Notes: generated by a model not told the origin, from the sequence alone. A DNA stretch of 64,000 nt from Mycobacterium lacus (GCF_010731535.1 NZ_AP022581.1:1497952-1561951); one strand, 5' to 3'. Positions 34,362 to 44,241 are shown, counted from the first letter of the stretch. Made by a program: numbers and translations.

Positions 34362-36557
34362 CTATTGGGTCTTACGCAGTATCAGAACCGAGCGTGCCGG
34401 CAGTGCAATCTCCTCGCCGTCCTTGACGACCCGTTCGGCGGCGCCGGTGGGGCTGGTGGTGTCGAGTTCCACGGTCCACTCCTGCGCATAGTCATCGTGG
34501 GGCATGAGGAAGTTGACCTCATGGTCGTGGGCGTTGAAGCACAACAGGAACGAGTCGTCGACCACACGTTCGCCACGCCGGTCGGGTTCCGGCAGCGCCT
34601 GACCGTTGAGGAACACTGCGATGCTCTTGCCGAAGTCGTTGTCCCAGTCCTGCGCCGTCATTTCCTGGCCGGCCGGCGTCAGCCAGGCGATGTCGCGGAC
34701 TTCGGCGCCGCTGCGGATCGGCTGCCCCTTCAAGAATCGGCGGCGGCGAAACACCGGATGTTTCTTGCGCAAGCTAGTCACCGTGCGGGTGAACGTCAGC
34801 AGATCCGAATTCTTCTCGACCAGTGACCAGTCCATCCAGGACAGCGCCGAGTCTTGGCAATACACGTTGTTGTTGCCCAGCTGGGTGCGTCCGATCTCGT
34901 CGCCGTGTGCGATCATCGGGGTGCCCTGGCTGACCATCAGGGTGGCCATGATGTTGCGCATCTGTCGATAACGCAGCTCCACGATGCTCGGGTCATCGGT
35001 CGGGCCCTCGACGCCGCAGTTCCAGGACCGGTTGTAGCTCTCGCCGTCCTTGTTGTCCTCGCCGTTGGCCTCGTTGTGCTTCTCGTTGTAGGACACCAGG
35101 TCGGCCAGCGTGAATCCGTCATGGGCGGTAACGAAATTGATGCTGGCGCTGGGGCGGCGCCCGGTCGCCTCATACAGGTCCGACGACCCGGTCAGCCGGG
35201 AAGCGAACTCGCCCAGCGTGGCGGGCTCGCCTCGCCAGTAGTCGCGCACGGTGTCGCGGTACTTCCCGTTCCACTCGGTCCACAAGCCTGGAAAGTTGCC
35301 GACTTGATAGCCGCCTTCGCCGACATCCCATGGTTCGGCGATCAATTTGACCTGGCTGACGACCGGGTCCTGCTGCACCAGGTCGAAGAACGCCGAGAGC
35401 CGGTCGACGTCGTGCAGCTCGCGGGCCAAAGTGGCGGCCAGGTCGAATCGGAAGCCGTCGACGTGCATTTCGAGCACCCAGTAGCGCAACGAGTCCATGA
35501 TCAGCTGCAGGGTGTGCGGGTGCCGGGCGTTGAGGCTGTTGCCGGTGCCGGTGAAATCCTTGTAGAAGCGCAGATCCTCGTCGACGAGCCGGTAGTAGTG
35601 GGCGTTGTCGATGCCGCGGAAGTTGATGGTCGGACCGAGGTGGTTGCCTTCGGCGGTGTGGTTGTAGACCACGTCGAGGATGACCTCGATGTCGGCTTCG
35701 TGCAAGGTTCGCACCATCGTCTTGAACTCGGCCACCGCGGCGCCGGGCTTCCGGTTCGAGGCGTACTGATAGTGCGGGGCCAGGAAACCAAACGTGTTGT
35801 AACCCCAGTAGTTTCGCAATCCAAGGTCGAGCAGTCGATGGTCGTGCATGAACTGGTGCACGGGCATCAGCTCGATGGCCGTGACGTTGAGCGACTTGAG
35901 GTGATCGATGATCACCGGGTGAGCCAGCCCGGCGTAGGTCCCGCGCAACTCCTGTGGGATGCCCGGATGGGTCTGCGTCATGCCCTTGACGTGGGCCTCG
36001 TAGATGATCGTCTCGTGATACGGCGTGTTGGGTGCGCGGTCCGACGCCCAGTCGAAGAAGGGGTTGATCACGACACTGGTCATGGTGTGGCCCAGCGAGT
36101 CGACCATCGGCGGAATGCCGGTCTGCGACGGGTCTTCCGCCGCGGCCGCCAGGTCGTAAGAGAACAATGCCTGCCCGAACTCGAAGTCACCGTCGAACGA
36201 CTTCCCGTACGGGTCGAGCAACAGCTTGCTCGGATCGCATCGATGGCCGGCCGCCGGGTCGAACGGCCCGTGCACCCGAAAGCCGTAACGCTGTCCGGGC
36301 GTGATGCTCGGCAGGTAGCAATGCCAGATATATCCGTCGACCTCGTCGAGATTGATTCGGGTTTCCACCCCGTCGTCGGCGATCAAGCACAACTCAACCT
36401 TCTCGGCGACTTCGGAAAACAGCGAAAAGTTAGTGCCGGCACCGTCGTACGTAGCCCCGAGCGGAAACGCGGACCCAGGCCATACCCTCGACAACGCGGG
36501 AGAGGTGTCGACGGCGGTCTCGGCTGTGTCGGGTGCGTTCTCGGTCGACGACATCAC
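34362..36557 (-). CDS. treX: Glycogen debranching enzyme (isoamylase-type)
   Basis: TreX hydrolyses alpha-1,6 branch points of glycogen to give linear substrate for TreY. The 731-residue protein has an N-terminal CBM48 domain (FPLGATYDGAGTNFSLFSE) and a GH13 barrel: DVVYNHTAEG, GFRFDLAATLARE with the catalytic Asp, LIAEPWDVGEGGYQVG with the acid/base Glu, and TAHDGFTLADLVSY. Two Met codons (36557, 36554) can start; the first is listed. A short acidic, non-conserved N-terminus precedes the CBM48. It is the first of the three tre genes, and the acyltransferase lies 36 nt upstream on the same strand. Confidence 0.97.
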   Translation of the reverse strand: MMSSTENAPDTAETAVDTSPALSRVWPGSAFPLGATYDGAGTNFSLFSEVAEKVELCLIADDGVETRINLDEVDGYIWHCYLPSITPGQRYGFRVHGPFDPAAGHRCDPSKLLLDPYGKSFDGDFEFGQALFSYDLAAAAEDPSQTGIPPMVDSLGHTMTSVVINPFFDWASDRAPNTPYHETIIYEAHVKGMTQTHPGIPQELRGTYAGLAHPVIIDHLKSLNVTAIELMPVHQFMHDHRLLDLGLRNYWGYNTFGFLAPHYQYASNRKPGAAVAEFKTMVRTLHEADIEVILDVVYNHTAEGNHLGPTINFRGIDNAHYYRLVDEDLRFYKDFTGTGNSLNARHPHTLQLIMDSLRYWVLEMHVDGFRFDLAATLARELHDVDRLSAFFDLVQQDPVVSQVKLIAEPWDVGEGGYQVGNFPGLWTEWNGKYRDTVRDYWRGEPATLGEFASRLTGSSDLYEATGRRPSASINFVTAHDGFTLADLVSYNEKHNEANGEDNKDGESYNRSWNCGVEGPTDDPSIVELRYRQMRNIMATLMVSQGTPMIAHGDEIGRTQLGNNNVYCQDSALSWMDWSLVEKNSDLLTFTRTVTSLRKKHPVFRRRRFLKGQPIRSGAEVRDIAWLTPAGQEMTAQDWDNDFGKSIAVFLNGQALPEPDRRGERVVDDSFLLCFNAHDHEVNFLMPHDDYAQEWTVELDTTSPTGAAERVVKDGEEIALPARSVLILRKTQ

Positions 36558-36593
36558 TCGACCTTATCCGTGTCCGATGCGGTCCAGCTTCGG

Positions 36594-38744
36594 TCACCAC
36601 CAGCCCGTGTTTGCTGCGATCTGCCGGCCGAGCTCGCCGGCCAGGGTCCGCACGTAGGTCGGGGACAGGTGATGGGCGCCGTGGTAGATCAGCACGTTTC
36701 CCTCCACCGGACGGCAGACGTCGGCGCGGCAGATCGCGTCGGACATATCAAGCGGCTTGAGTAGCGGGAACTGCGCGACGAAGTCGAGCGTGGGATTGCG
36801 ATCGGCCAGCACCTGCGAGCGTTTGATCGCACACGACTGTGCGTTGCCGCCCTTGGCCAGGCAGTCCGCGGGATCGAACGGTTGGCCGTCCTTGACCAGC
36901 CACGGGGTGTCCCGCATGGCGAGGATGGGAATGTTGTTGTCGGACAACGTTTGCCAAATCCCGATGTAGGTGGCGGGCATCACGTCGCCGGGTTTGATGT
37001 TCCACGGTCGAGTGGACGTAGTGAAAACGTAGTCGGGATGGTCGGCGACCAACTTGTCCATCGTCGCATGCACCCACTCACGGCACTGGGGGTATGCGGC
37101 GTTGTTGCCCATGATCAGCGGGACTTCCTCGGTGGACAGCGGGCAGCCCATCTTGAGGTACGTCACCACCCTGAAGTGATGGATGCGGCCGAGCAGATCG
37201 AGTGCGGTCAGCCAGTGTTCCGCGTGCGAGCCGCCGGCCAGTGCGATGGTCCGCGGGGCGTCGACATCGCCGTAGGTGCAATTGACCACCGCCGGGTTGA
37301 CGAAGTCACTGATGCAGCCGTCCCTGGTGGTCGCGGGGAGGTCGTCTTTGATTTCCAGGACGGTAGGCCGCATCCGCAACGTGGGCACCCGCACATGGGC
37401 GGTCAGGGCGCGCGCCCCGGGATAGTCCTGGGCGTTAAGTCCGCTCAGCTCCTTGCCGGCAGCGCGCACGACGATGACGTGCTCGCGCCAGGTGAACGAG
37501 GTGGCGGTCAGGGTGATGCCCAGGAGCACGACCACCGATCCCAGCGCGATCGTCGGCCGTCGCGCCTGGAATTGCGGTGTCGCGTTGGCGGGCGCACGGT
37601 ACCGTAGCGGGTCCTCGACGTGCCGGGTGGTCAGGTACGCGAGCAAACCTGATACCAGCAACACGGCCAAGCCCTCGACCAGATTCGCGTGGCGGTGGCC
37701 GGTATAGGAGAGCCAGAAGATCAGCAGCGGCCAGTGCCACAGATACAGGGAGTAGGCGATCGCGCCGAGTGTCACCAGCGGCGCGACAGCCAGCACTCGG
37801 TTGGGCAGCGGCATCCGGTCGCGGGTGCCGGGATGGCCTTGCAGGTTGGCCCCGGCGAGGATCATCAGCATCGTGGCCCCGACCGGTACCAGCGCCCACG
37901 GGCCCGGGAATTCCTTGACCCCGTTGATCAGGGCCCCACACGACAGGATCGCCGCCAGCGCCACGGTGGCGACGACGGTGCGCAGCCACATCGGCCAACG
38001 GATGTGGGGCACCAGCGCGCCGACGAGTGCACCCAGCAGCAACTCCCACGCCCGGGCGAAGCTGTTGTAGTACGCGGTTGACTGGTTGGCCTGATGGGCA
38101 AAGACGGCATAGCCGAAGGACGCCGTTGTCAACGCGCTCAGCAGCACCACGAAGGTGGTCCGCAGGTGCGACGCCAGTGAGACGCGAAACAGATAGGCGC
38201 ACCCGGCGACCAGGAGCAGGAAGGCGAGGTAGAACTGGCCCTGCACCGACATGGACCAGATGTGTTGCAACGGGCTGACGGCTTCGCCGGCCCGCAGATA
38301 GTCGGACGCCGAGTTGGCCAGCTCCCAGTTCTGGTAATAGCCCAGGCTGGCCAGACTTTGGTCGGCGTACGTCTCCCAGCGAGTCTGCGGTTGCACCAGG
38401 ATCGTGAGCAGCCCGCATGCGGCCAGGACCACGACCAGAGCCGGAAGCAGCCGGCGGACCAGCCGGACCACTTCGGTCATCGGCGAGAGTGACAGGTCCG
38501 GGTCCAGCGCGGCGCGAAGAATCTTGCCACCGAAGAAGAACCCGGACAGCGCCAGGAACACGTCCACGCCGCCGGAGACCCGCCCGAACCAGATGTGGAA
38601 CGCGGCGACCAGTGCGATCGCGATGCCGCGCAAGCCGTCGAGGTCGTGACGATGGAAACCCGTGGTCCGAGTCGTCGTCGCGCCCGATTCTCCGGCCGGC
38701 TCCGCAATGCCGGCCGGTGGTGGGGGCGGTGACAGGCTGACCAT
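36594..38744 (-). CDS. Acyltransferase 3 / SGNH fusion membrane protein (Rv1565c orthologue)
   Basis: A 716-residue OafA-type O-acyltransferase. HDLDGLRGIAIALVAAFHIW is the family's first helix with the acyltransferase-3 His, followed by about ten transmembrane helices to residue 440. The C-terminal extracytoplasmic part is an SGNH hydrolase-like domain: IALAGGSHAEHW is the modified GDS block, and YHGAHHLSPTY carries the catalytic Asp/His region (HLSP). Such proteins acylate cell-envelope sugars or peptidoglycan. Start is ATG at 38744 (MVSLSPPPPP) because the M. tuberculosis protein has the same Pro-rich beginning; the frame runs on through ripD upstream, but that is antiparallel reading of no meaning. 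Target unknown. Confidence 0.92.
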   Translation of the reverse strand: MVSLSPPPPPAGIAEPAGESGATTTRTTGFHRHDLDGLRGIAIALVAAFHIWFGRVSGGVDVFLALSGFFFGGKILRAALDPDLSLSPMTEVVRLVRRLLPALVVVLAACGLLTILVQPQTRWETYADQSLASLGYYQNWELANSASDYLRAGEAVSPLQHIWSMSVQGQFYLAFLLLVAGCAYLFRVSLASHLRTTFVVLLSALTTASFGYAVFAHQANQSTAYYNSFARAWELLLGALVGALVPHIRWPMWLRTVVATVALAAILSCGALINGVKEFPGPWALVPVGATMLMILAGANLQGHPGTRDRMPLPNRVLAVAPLVTLGAIAYSLYLWHWPLLIFWLSYTGHRHANLVEGLAVLLVSGLLAYLTTRHVEDPLRYRAPANATPQFQARRPTIALGSVVVLLGITLTATSFTWREHVIVVRAAGKELSGLNAQDYPGARALTAHVRVPTLRMRPTVLEIKDDLPATTRDGCISDFVNPAVVNCTYGDVDAPRTIALAGGSHAEHWLTALDLLGRIHHFRVVTYLKMGCPLSTEEVPLIMGNNAAYPQCREWVHATMDKLVADHPDYVFTTSTRPWNIKPGDVMPATYIGIWQTLSDNNIPILAMRDTPWLVKDGQPFDPADCLAKGGNAQSCAIKRSQVLADRNPTLDFVAQFPLLKPLDMSDAICRADVCRPVEGNVLIYHGAHHLSPTYVRTLAGELGRQIAANTGWW

Positions 38745-38839
38745 GATCGACAGCCAATTTACCGAATCCGCCGCCTCCCCCCGAGAGCCGATGTCCCGGC
38801 AGATGGGCAGGTGGCGGCCGGTCGGGAGGCCGAGAACGG

Positions 38840-39598
38840 TTATCGCGTGATACTGACGGGTGCCTGCTGGTATGGCGCCCGCTGCAACGGCGCTTGCTGT
38901 GCTGGCGATTGCTGCAATGGCATCGGCTGCAATGGGGCTTGCTGTACTGGGGCCTGCTGTGCTGGCGCCGGCTGGGCTGGCGCTTGCTGCAGTGGCGCCC
39001 GCTGCAACGGCGCCTGTTGCAACGGCAACTGCGGGGCGGGCGCCTGTTGCAACGGGGCCTGCTGCGCCGGCGCCTGTTGCACTGGCGCCTGCGGCGCCGG
39101 CTGGGTCCCGAGAACCCGGACCAGGTAGGGCGCCATGCCGCTGGTGCGCACCGGCGAGACCTGGACGGCGTCGCCCACCTCGAGCATCTGCCCGTTCCCG
39201 AGGTACATCGCAACGCTTTGCGTGCCCTCGGGGCCGTAGAAGATCAGGTCGCCCTTGCGTGCTTGCTGGGGCAGGACCTTCTGTCCGACCTTGTACATCT
39301 GGCCGGACGAACGCGGCAGCTTGATCCCGGCGCCGGCATAGGCGTATTGCATCAGGCCGGAGGCGTCGAATCCGACCGTGTTGATACCGGTGCCGGTACC
39401 CCGAGTGGGCCCGTTGACACCGCCGCCGGCCCAGGAGAACGGCACGCCGCGCTGCGAAACGCCGCGCGCGATCACGACGTCGGTGGCCTGCTGGTAGTCC
39501 ATCGGCTTGGTGCCGGGGTCCGCGGCGGCGAGGCCGGGCGCGGCCATCGCGGCGACCATCATCGCCAGACCGATCGCGAAGGCGTAGATGCGATTCAT
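38840..39598 (-). CDS. ripD: NlpC/P60-fold protein RipD, catalytically degenerate
   Basis: A 252-residue secreted protein. A signal peptide (MNRIYAFAIGLAMMVAAMAA, cleavage near GLAAADP) is followed by an NlpC/P60 domain from about 30 to 155. The normal catalytic Cys is replaced: GFDASGLMQYAYAGAG has Ala where active RipA-type enzymes have FDCSGL. The usual catalytic His site reads TQSVAMYLG, so the enzyme should be inactive. M. tuberculosis RipD is likewise described as non-catalytic and peptidoglycan-binding. The C-terminal 90 residues are a Gln/Ala/Pro repeat (QQAPLQQAP type). Start is ATG at 39598 with a perfect AGGAGG ribosome site. Confidence 0.93.
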   Translation of the reverse strand: MNRIYAFAIGLAMMVAAMAAPGLAAADPGTKPMDYQQATDVVIARGVSQRGVPFSWAGGGVNGPTRGTGTGINTVGFDASGLMQYAYAGAGIKLPRSSGQMYKVGQKVLPQQARKGDLIFYGPEGTQSVAMYLGNGQMLEVGDAVQVSPVRTSGMAPYLVRVLGTQPAPQAPVQQAPAQQAPLQQAPAPQLPLQQAPLQRAPLQQAPAQPAPAQQAPVQQAPLQPMPLQQSPAQQAPLQRAPYQQAPVSITR

Positions 39599-39920
39599 GT
39601 GGGATTCCAACCTCCTTGGCCCTCTCGGGTCGTGTGAGCCTCGGCGCGGTGACTGCGCGCGTCGGCCGCCCTGCCATGACACCCGCGATGACCACCGGGC
39701 CGGGTCAAACGGAGCTGCATGGCACCGGGGAACGTGAATCAGGCGGTTTGCCCGTTGTATTCACACCAGTCACTACAGCCACTTTGGCAACAGAAGAAGG
39801 CGGTGTCCATAGCCGGCTAGATCCGCGAAAGATTTTTTGTCGTAACGTGACCGGACAGTGACTGGCGCCGCCCAAACCCCTATGGGCAGTTGTGATTTCA
39901 GTCTCGCCGAGGCGGCGCCG
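39599..39920. other. Intergenic region upstream of ripD
   Basis: A 322-nt gap between ripD (start 39598) and the minus-strand membrane gene (stop 39921). It contains the ripD ribosome site (AGGAGG near 39610-39616). AGTCACTAC-AGCCACTTT at 39768-39785 is two GTCAC-like half sites 9 bp apart, which resembles an MtrA box. GTGAC also occurs twice near 39845-39860. No open frame with coding bias is convincing. Short ORFs here run through without homology. Confidence 0.5.
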
Positions 39921-40352
39921 TCAGCGCCAATAGCGTTCGCTGAAGCCGGTCATGGCGTATCCGGCCACGGAGGTGAGGGTGATGACGGCGATCGTGATGA
40001 TCGGCCAGAACGACATGTACCAACCCTTCACCATCGAAACGAACGGGCCGAGCACGGCGGCGGCTACGGCCGCACCGATGCCGCCCCACATCACCGGGTA
40101 GATGTAGTAGTTGACGCCGTAGGGCACCGGCGGGCAATCATCCGAAAGGCACACGTGGTCGGCGAAGGCGAAGAGGCGCGTTGGCCAGCTGGTCATCGAG
40201 ACCAAGACGACGAGCACCCCCAAAATCGCGAGGGTGCAGATCACGTCCCAGGGCACGATCCGCAGCTTGAGCACCCGTGGCGCCTGATGGGCGGACGGGG
40301 GTTCGGTGGCGGAGCCGGGGCGAGCGTCTTCGGGCTGATTCGGCGGTGCCAT
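39921..40352 (-). CDS. Conserved membrane protein (Rv1567c-like)
   Basis: A 143-residue protein with an N-terminal hydrophilic Pro-rich part and three hydrophobic helices ([35 protein letters not shown] and [20 protein letters not shown]). The loop [13 protein letters not shown] holds two cysteines that could form a disulfide outside the membrane. Starts at 40352 ([10 protein letters not shown]) or 40361 are possible; GGGGAG lies 10 nt before the former. It is divergent from bioA, whose ATG lies 83 nt away. The M. tuberculosis neighbour Rv1567c is also a probable membrane protein. Function unknown. Confidence 0.85.
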   Translation of the reverse strand: MAPPNQPEDARPGSATEPPSAHQAPRVLKLRIVPWDVICTLAILGVLVVLVSMTSWPTRLFAFADHVCLSDDCPPVPYGVNYYIYPVMWGGIGAAVAAAVLGPFVSMVKGWYMSFWPIITIAVITLTSVAGYAMTGFSERYWR

Positions 40353-40421
40353 GTCATGCATGCTCCCCGATGGCCGGCGTTTCTGCGACCGCAACTGCAA
40401 CGCGCTGTTGTGTGGCTGCAT

Positions 40422-40427
40422 TAGTGT
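40422..40427 (+). promoter_or_regulatory. -10 box (TAGTGT) for possibly leaderless bioA
   Basis: TAGTGT fits TANNNT and ends 8 nt before the bioA ATG at 40436, with no ribosome site between. This gives a near-leaderless transcript. Confidence 0.4.
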
Positions 40428-40435
40428 CGGTCCCC

Positions 40436-41761
40436 ATGGCTGCGGCTGGACCTTTGGGTCCGGGGTTGACCCCCGAGCAGATCAGCGCGATCGACGCCGC
40501 CCATTTGTGGCACCCCTACAGCGGGATCGGCAGGAAAGCCGCACCGCCCGTGGTGGCCGTCGCCGCCCGCGGCGCCTGGCTGACGCTGATCCGCCACGGC
40601 AAGCCGATCGACGTGCTCGACGCGATGAGCTCCTGGTGGACCGCGATCCACGGTCACGGCCATCCCGTGTTGGATGCGGCCCTGGCCACACAGCTGCGCA
40701 CGATGAACCACGTCATGTTCGGCGGCCTGACCCACGAGCCGGCGGCCCGGCTGGCCCAGCTGCTGGTGGATATCACGCCGCCGGGTTTGGAGACGGTGTT
40801 TTTCAGCGACTCCGGGTCGGTATCGGTGGAGGTCGCGGTGAAGATGGCGTTGCAGCACTGGCGCAGCCTCGGGCTGCCCGCCAAGCGGCGGCTGATGACG
40901 TGGCGAGGCGGCTACCACGGCGACACCTTCACGCCGATGAGCATCTGCGATCCCGACGGCGGCATGCATTCGCTGTGGACCGACATCCTGGCCCCCCAGG
41001 TGTTCGCGCCGCAGGTGCCACGGCACTACGACCCCGGCTACAGCGCGGCGTTCGAAAAGCAACTCGCGCAGCACGCGGCCGAGCTGGCCGCCGTGGTCGT
41101 CGAGCCGGTCGTGCAGGGCGCGGGCGGGATGCGCTTCCACGACGCGCGCTATCTGGCCGACCTACGCGACATGTGCTCCCGTCATGAGGTGTTGCTGATC
41201 CTCGACGAGATCGCCACCGGCTTCGGCCGCACCGGGGAACTGTTCGCCGCCGACCACGCCGGGGTGAGCCCGGACATCATGTGTGTCGGCAAGGCGTTGA
41301 CCGGCGGCTACCTCAGCCTGGCCGCGACCTTGTGCACAACCGACATCGCGCACACCATCAGCGCCGGCGAGGCCGGCGCGCTCATGCACGGGCCCACCTT
41401 CATGGCCAATCCGCTGGCCTGCGCGGTGTCGGTGGCGAGTATCGAAGTGCTGCTCGGTCAGGACTGGCGGTCGCGAATCGCCGAGATCGCCGCCGACCTG
41501 GCCGCCGGCCTGGAAGCCGCCCGCGCCTTGCCCGCCGTCACCGATGTCCGGGTGTGCGGCGCCGTCGGCGTCATCGAGTGCGACCGGCCGGTCGACTTGG
41601 CGGTCGCCACGCCCGCGGCGCTGGACCGCGGCGTCTGGCTACGCCCGTTCCGCAACCTGGTCTATGCGATGCCGCCGTACATCTGCCCGCCCGCCGAGAT
41701 CGCCCAGATCACCTCGGCGATGGTCGAGGTCGCAACGCTCGCAGGCTCCCATAAGATCTAG
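40436..41761 (+). CDS. bioA: Adenosylmethionine--8-amino-7-oxononanoate aminotransferase
   Basis: BioA transfers the amino group of S-adenosylmethionine to KAPA, giving DAPA in biotin synthesis. The 441-residue fold-type I PLP enzyme has [13 protein letters not shown] (substrate pocket), [28 protein letters not shown] with the PLP Asp, and the Schiff-base Lys in [19 protein letters not shown] at 40436 ([16 protein letters not shown]) agrees with the M. tuberculosis protein, which begins MAAATGGLTPEQI. bioF starts 4 nt after the stop. First gene of bioA-bioF-bioD. Confidence 0.97.
   Translation: MAAAGPLGPGLTPEQISAIDAAHLWHPYSGIGRKAAPPVVAVAARGAWLTLIRHGKPIDVLDAMSSWWTAIHGHGHPVLDAALATQLRTMNHVMFGGLTHEPAARLAQLLVDITPPGLETVFFSDSGSVSVEVAVKMALQHWRSLGLPAKRRLMTWRGGYHGDTFTPMSICDPDGGMHSLWTDILAPQVFAPQVPRHYDPGYSAAFEKQLAQHAAELAAVVVEPVVQGAGGMRFHDARYLADLRDMCSRHEVLLILDEIATGFGRTGELFAADHAGVSPDIMCVGKALTGGYLSLAATLCTTDIAHTISAGEAGALMHGPTFMANPLACAVSVASIEVLLGQDWRSRIAEIAADLAAGLEAARALPAVTDVRVCGAVGVIECDRPVDLAVATPAALDRGVWLRPFRNLVYAMPPYICPPAEIAQITSAMVEVATLAGSHKI
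41752..41757 (+). promoter_or_regulatory. -10 box (TAAGAT) inside the end of bioA, before bioF
   Basis: TAAGAT fits TANNNT and ends 8 nt before the bioF ATG at 41766. It may be an internal, nearly leaderless promoter giving bioFD expression independent of bioA. Confidence 0.35.
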
Positions 41762-41765
41762 GCCG

Positions 41766-42923
41766 ATGAAGGCACCCCTGCGGACGTCACCGCTGGCCTG
41801 GCTGGAGGCGGTGGAGCGGCAACGCCGCGAGGCCGGACTGCGCCGCTCGCTACGGCCGCGTCCCGCCGTTGCCGCCGAGCTGGATCTGGCCTCCAACGAC
41901 TATCTCGGCCTTTCCCAACATCCCGACGTGATCGACGGAGGCGTTGCCGCATTGCGCGTCTGGGGCGCCGGCGCCACCGGTTCGCGCCTGGTCACCGGCG
42001 ATACCGAGCTGCACCAGGAATTCGAGTCCGAGCTCGCCGAGTACGTCGGCGCCTCGGCGGGTTTGTTGTTCTCGTCGGGATACACCGCCAACTTGGGGGC
42101 GGTGGTCGGCCTGTCCGGCCCGGGATCCTTGTTGGTGTCCGACGCTCATTCGCACGCATCGCTGGTGGATGCGTGTCGACTGTCGCGGGCCCGGGTGGTG
42201 GTGACCCCGCACCGCGACCTCGACGCCGTGGACTCGGCCCTGGAATCACGCGACGAGGAGCGCGCCGTCGTCGTCACCGACTCGGTCTTTAGCGCCGACG
42301 GCGCGCTGGCCCCGGTTCGCGAGTTGCACGAGGTATGCCGGCGCCACCGCGCACTGCTCCTGGTCGACGAGGCGCACGGGCTCGGCGTGCGCGGCGGCGG
42401 CCGCGGTCTGCTGTACGAGCTGGGCCTGGCGGGCGCGCCCGATGTGGTGATGACGACGACGTTGTCCAAGGCGCTCGGCAGCCAGGGGGGTGTGGTTCTT
42501 GGGCCGGCGCCCGTGCGTGCTCACCTGATCGATGCCGCGCGGCCTTTCATCTTCGACACCGGATTGGCGCCGGCGGCGGTCGGTGCCGCGCTGGCCGCGC
42601 TGCGGGTGCTCAAGGCCGAGCCGTGGCGTCCCGCGGCGGTCCTGAAGCATGCGCGCGAACTGGCCCGCATTTGTGATGTGCCCGTGGGGTCAGCGGTGCC
42701 ACAGGCGGCGGTGGTGTCGGTGGTCCTGGGTGATCCCCAGGCGGCGCTGGCCGCGGCGACCGCCTGCCTGGACGCCGGCGTGAAGGTGGGGTGCTTCCGG
42801 CCGCCGACCGTGCCCGCCGGGACGTCGCGGCTGCGGCTCACCGCGCGCGCATCCCTGGAGGCCGGGGACCTCGAGGTGGCCCGACGGGTGCTGACGGACG
42901 TTCTCTCCATGGCGCGCCGTTGA
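41766..42923 (+). CDS. bioF: 8-amino-7-oxononanoate synthase
   Basis: BioF condenses pimeloyl thioester with alanine to KAPA, the first dedicated ring-forming step of biotin synthesis. This 385-residue alpha-oxoamine synthase has [50 protein letters not shown] (PLP Asp and His) and the Schiff-base Lys in [13 protein letters not shown]. Start is ATG at 41766, four bases after bioA. The stop overlaps the bioD TTG. The enzyme uses PLP in the cytoplasm. Size and motifs match the M. tuberculosis BioF1. Confidence 0.97.
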   Translation: MKAPLRTSPLAWLEAVERQRREAGLRRSLRPRPAVAAELDLASNDYLGLSQHPDVIDGGVAALRVWGAGATGSRLVTGDTELHQEFESELAEYVGASAGLLFSSGYTANLGAVVGLSGPGSLLVSDAHSHASLVDACRLSRARVVVTPHRDLDAVDSALESRDEERAVVVTDSVFSADGALAPVRELHEVCRRHRALLLVDEAHGLGVRGGGRGLLYELGLAGAPDVVMTTTLSKALGSQGGVVLGPAPVRAHLIDAARPFIFDTGLAPAAVGAALAALRVLKAEPWRPAAVLKHARELARICDVPVGSAVPQAAVVSVVLGDPQAALAAATACLDAGVKVGCFRPPTVPAGTSRLRLTARASLEAGDLEVARRVLTDVLSMARR

Positions 42924-43600
42924 CCGTCCTGGTCGTCACCGGGACCGGCACCGGGGTCGGCAAGACCGTCGCCTGCGCGGCGCTGGCGTCGCACGCCCGT
43001 CAGGCCGGCATTGACGTCGCGGTGTGCAAACCCGTTCAGACCGGCACCGACGTTGGCGACGATGACCTCGCCGAGGTGGGCCGACTGTCCGGGGTGAGCG
43101 AGCTCGCGGGATTGGCGCGATATCCGTGTCCGCTGGCGCCGGCCGCCGCCGCCGAGCAGGCCGGGCTGGCATTACCCGGCCGCGACCGGGTGCTGCGGCT
43201 CATCCGTGGCCTGGACCGGCCCGGACGGTTGACGCTGGTCGAAGGCGCCGGCGGGTTGCTGGTCGAACTCGCCGGCGCTGGCGTCACACTGCGGGATCTC
43301 GCCGTCGACCTGGGGGCCGCGGCGCTGGTCGTGGTCGGCGCGGGACTCGGCACCCTCAACCACACCGCGCTGACGTTGGAATCGCTTGCCGTACACGGGG
43401 TTTCGTGTGCAGGGTTGGTGATCGGCAGCTGGCCGGCAGGGCCCGGGTTGGCGGAAACGTCGAATCGGTCTGCGCTGGCCCGGCTGGCGCCCGTGCGGGC
43501 CGCGCTGCCCGCCGGGGCCGGATCGATGGACGCGGCGGGCTTCGCGGGCATGAGCGCGAAGGCGTTTGACCGCGACTGGGTGACCACGTTGGTCGGCTGA
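42920..43600 (+). CDS. bioD: ATP-dependent dethiobiotin synthetase
   Basis: BioD closes the ureido ring of DAPA with CO2 and ATP to give dethiobiotin. The P-loop GTGTGVGKT lies at 7-15. [10 protein letters not shown] carries the lysine that binds carbamate, and [11 protein letters not shown] is the switch-like segment. The start is a TTG at 42920 that overlaps the bioF stop (TTGA); this gives 226 residues, the same length as the M. tuberculosis enzyme. The stop overlaps the next ATG by one base. Confidence 0.96.
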   Translation: MTVLVVTGTGTGVGKTVACAALASHARQAGIDVAVCKPVQTGTDVGDDDLAEVGRLSGVSELAGLARYPCPLAPAAAAEQAGLALPGRDRVLRLIRGLDRPGRLTLVEGAGGLLVELAGAGVTLRDLAVDLGAAALVVVGAGLGTLNHTALTLESLAVHGVSCAGLVIGSWPAGPGLAETSNRSALARLAPVRAALPAGAGSMDAAGFAGMSAKAFDRDWVTTLVG

Positions 43601-44109
43601 TGGTGCATTCGATCGAGCTGGTCTTCGACCGCGATACCGAGGCGGCGATCCGTCGCATCTGGGCGGACCTGGCCGCCGCCGGCATTCCCAGCCAGGCGCC
43701 GGCCAGTCGTCCGCATGTGACCCTGGCCGTTGCCGAACGGGTGGCCCCGGAGGTCGACGAGCTGCTGCGTCCGCTCGCCGCCCGGTTGCCGCTGCGCTGC
43801 GCGATCGGTGCCCCGGTGTTGTTCGGCCGCGCCAACGTCGTGTTCGCACGGCTCGTGGTGCCGACGAGCGAGCTGTTGGCCCTGCACGCCGAGGTGCACC
43901 GGCTAAGCCTTCCGCATCTGGCGCCGCAGGCGATGTCCAACAGCCTGCCCGGCCAGTGGACCGGACATGTCACGCTGGCCCGCCGGGTCGGTGGCCCCCA
44001 ACTGGGGCGGGCACTGCGCATCGCGGGCCGGCCGTCGCAGATCAACGGCCACTTCGCCGGCTTGCGCCGGTGGGACGGCGGTAATCGGACCGAGCATCCG
44101 ATCGGCTGA
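43600..44109 (+). CDS. 2'-5' RNA ligase-like 2H phosphoesterase (Rv1571 orthologue)
   Basis: A 169-residue protein of the 2H phosphoesterase superfamily. The two HxT/S motifs are HVTL at 39-42 and HVTL at 123-126, spaced as in LigT-like enzymes that act on 2',3'-cyclic phosphates or 2'-5' bonds. The ATG overlaps the bioD stop (TGATG), so it is co-translated with the biotin genes, yet no link to biotin is known. The M. tuberculosis orthologue also follows bioD. RNA repair or cyclic nucleotide turnover are possible roles. Confidence 0.88.
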   Translation: MVHSIELVFDRDTEAAIRRIWADLAAAGIPSQAPASRPHVTLAVAERVAPEVDELLRPLAARLPLRCAIGAPVLFGRANVVFARLVVPTSELLALHAEVHRLSLPHLAPQAMSNSLPGQWTGHVTLARRVGGPQLGRALRIAGRPSQINGHFAGLRRWDGGNRTEHPIG

Positions 44110-44241
44110 GGTGATCCGAGAGGAGTAATTGCGGAAATCGACTGGTGAAGCCGGTGGCGGGCTTACGATCGGTTTGCGCTGATTCTTCGACGATGACCGG
44201 GCGTTGGCCTCGGCTGTCCTGAGCGGGTAGGGGTGAGGGTC

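Noticed and set aside
38860..39110. Tandem repeat that might be a CRISPR or VNTR
   Set aside because: It encodes the Gln-Ala-Pro tail of RipD in frame; repeats are short and imperfect. It could vary in length but is part of the gene.
36745..39695. A 1033-codon frame joining the acyltransferase with the ripD region
   Set aside because: Upstream of 38744 this frame reads ripD DNA in another phase with low-complexity Ala/Ser; ripD itself has a signal peptide, ribosome site and NlpC/P60 domain.
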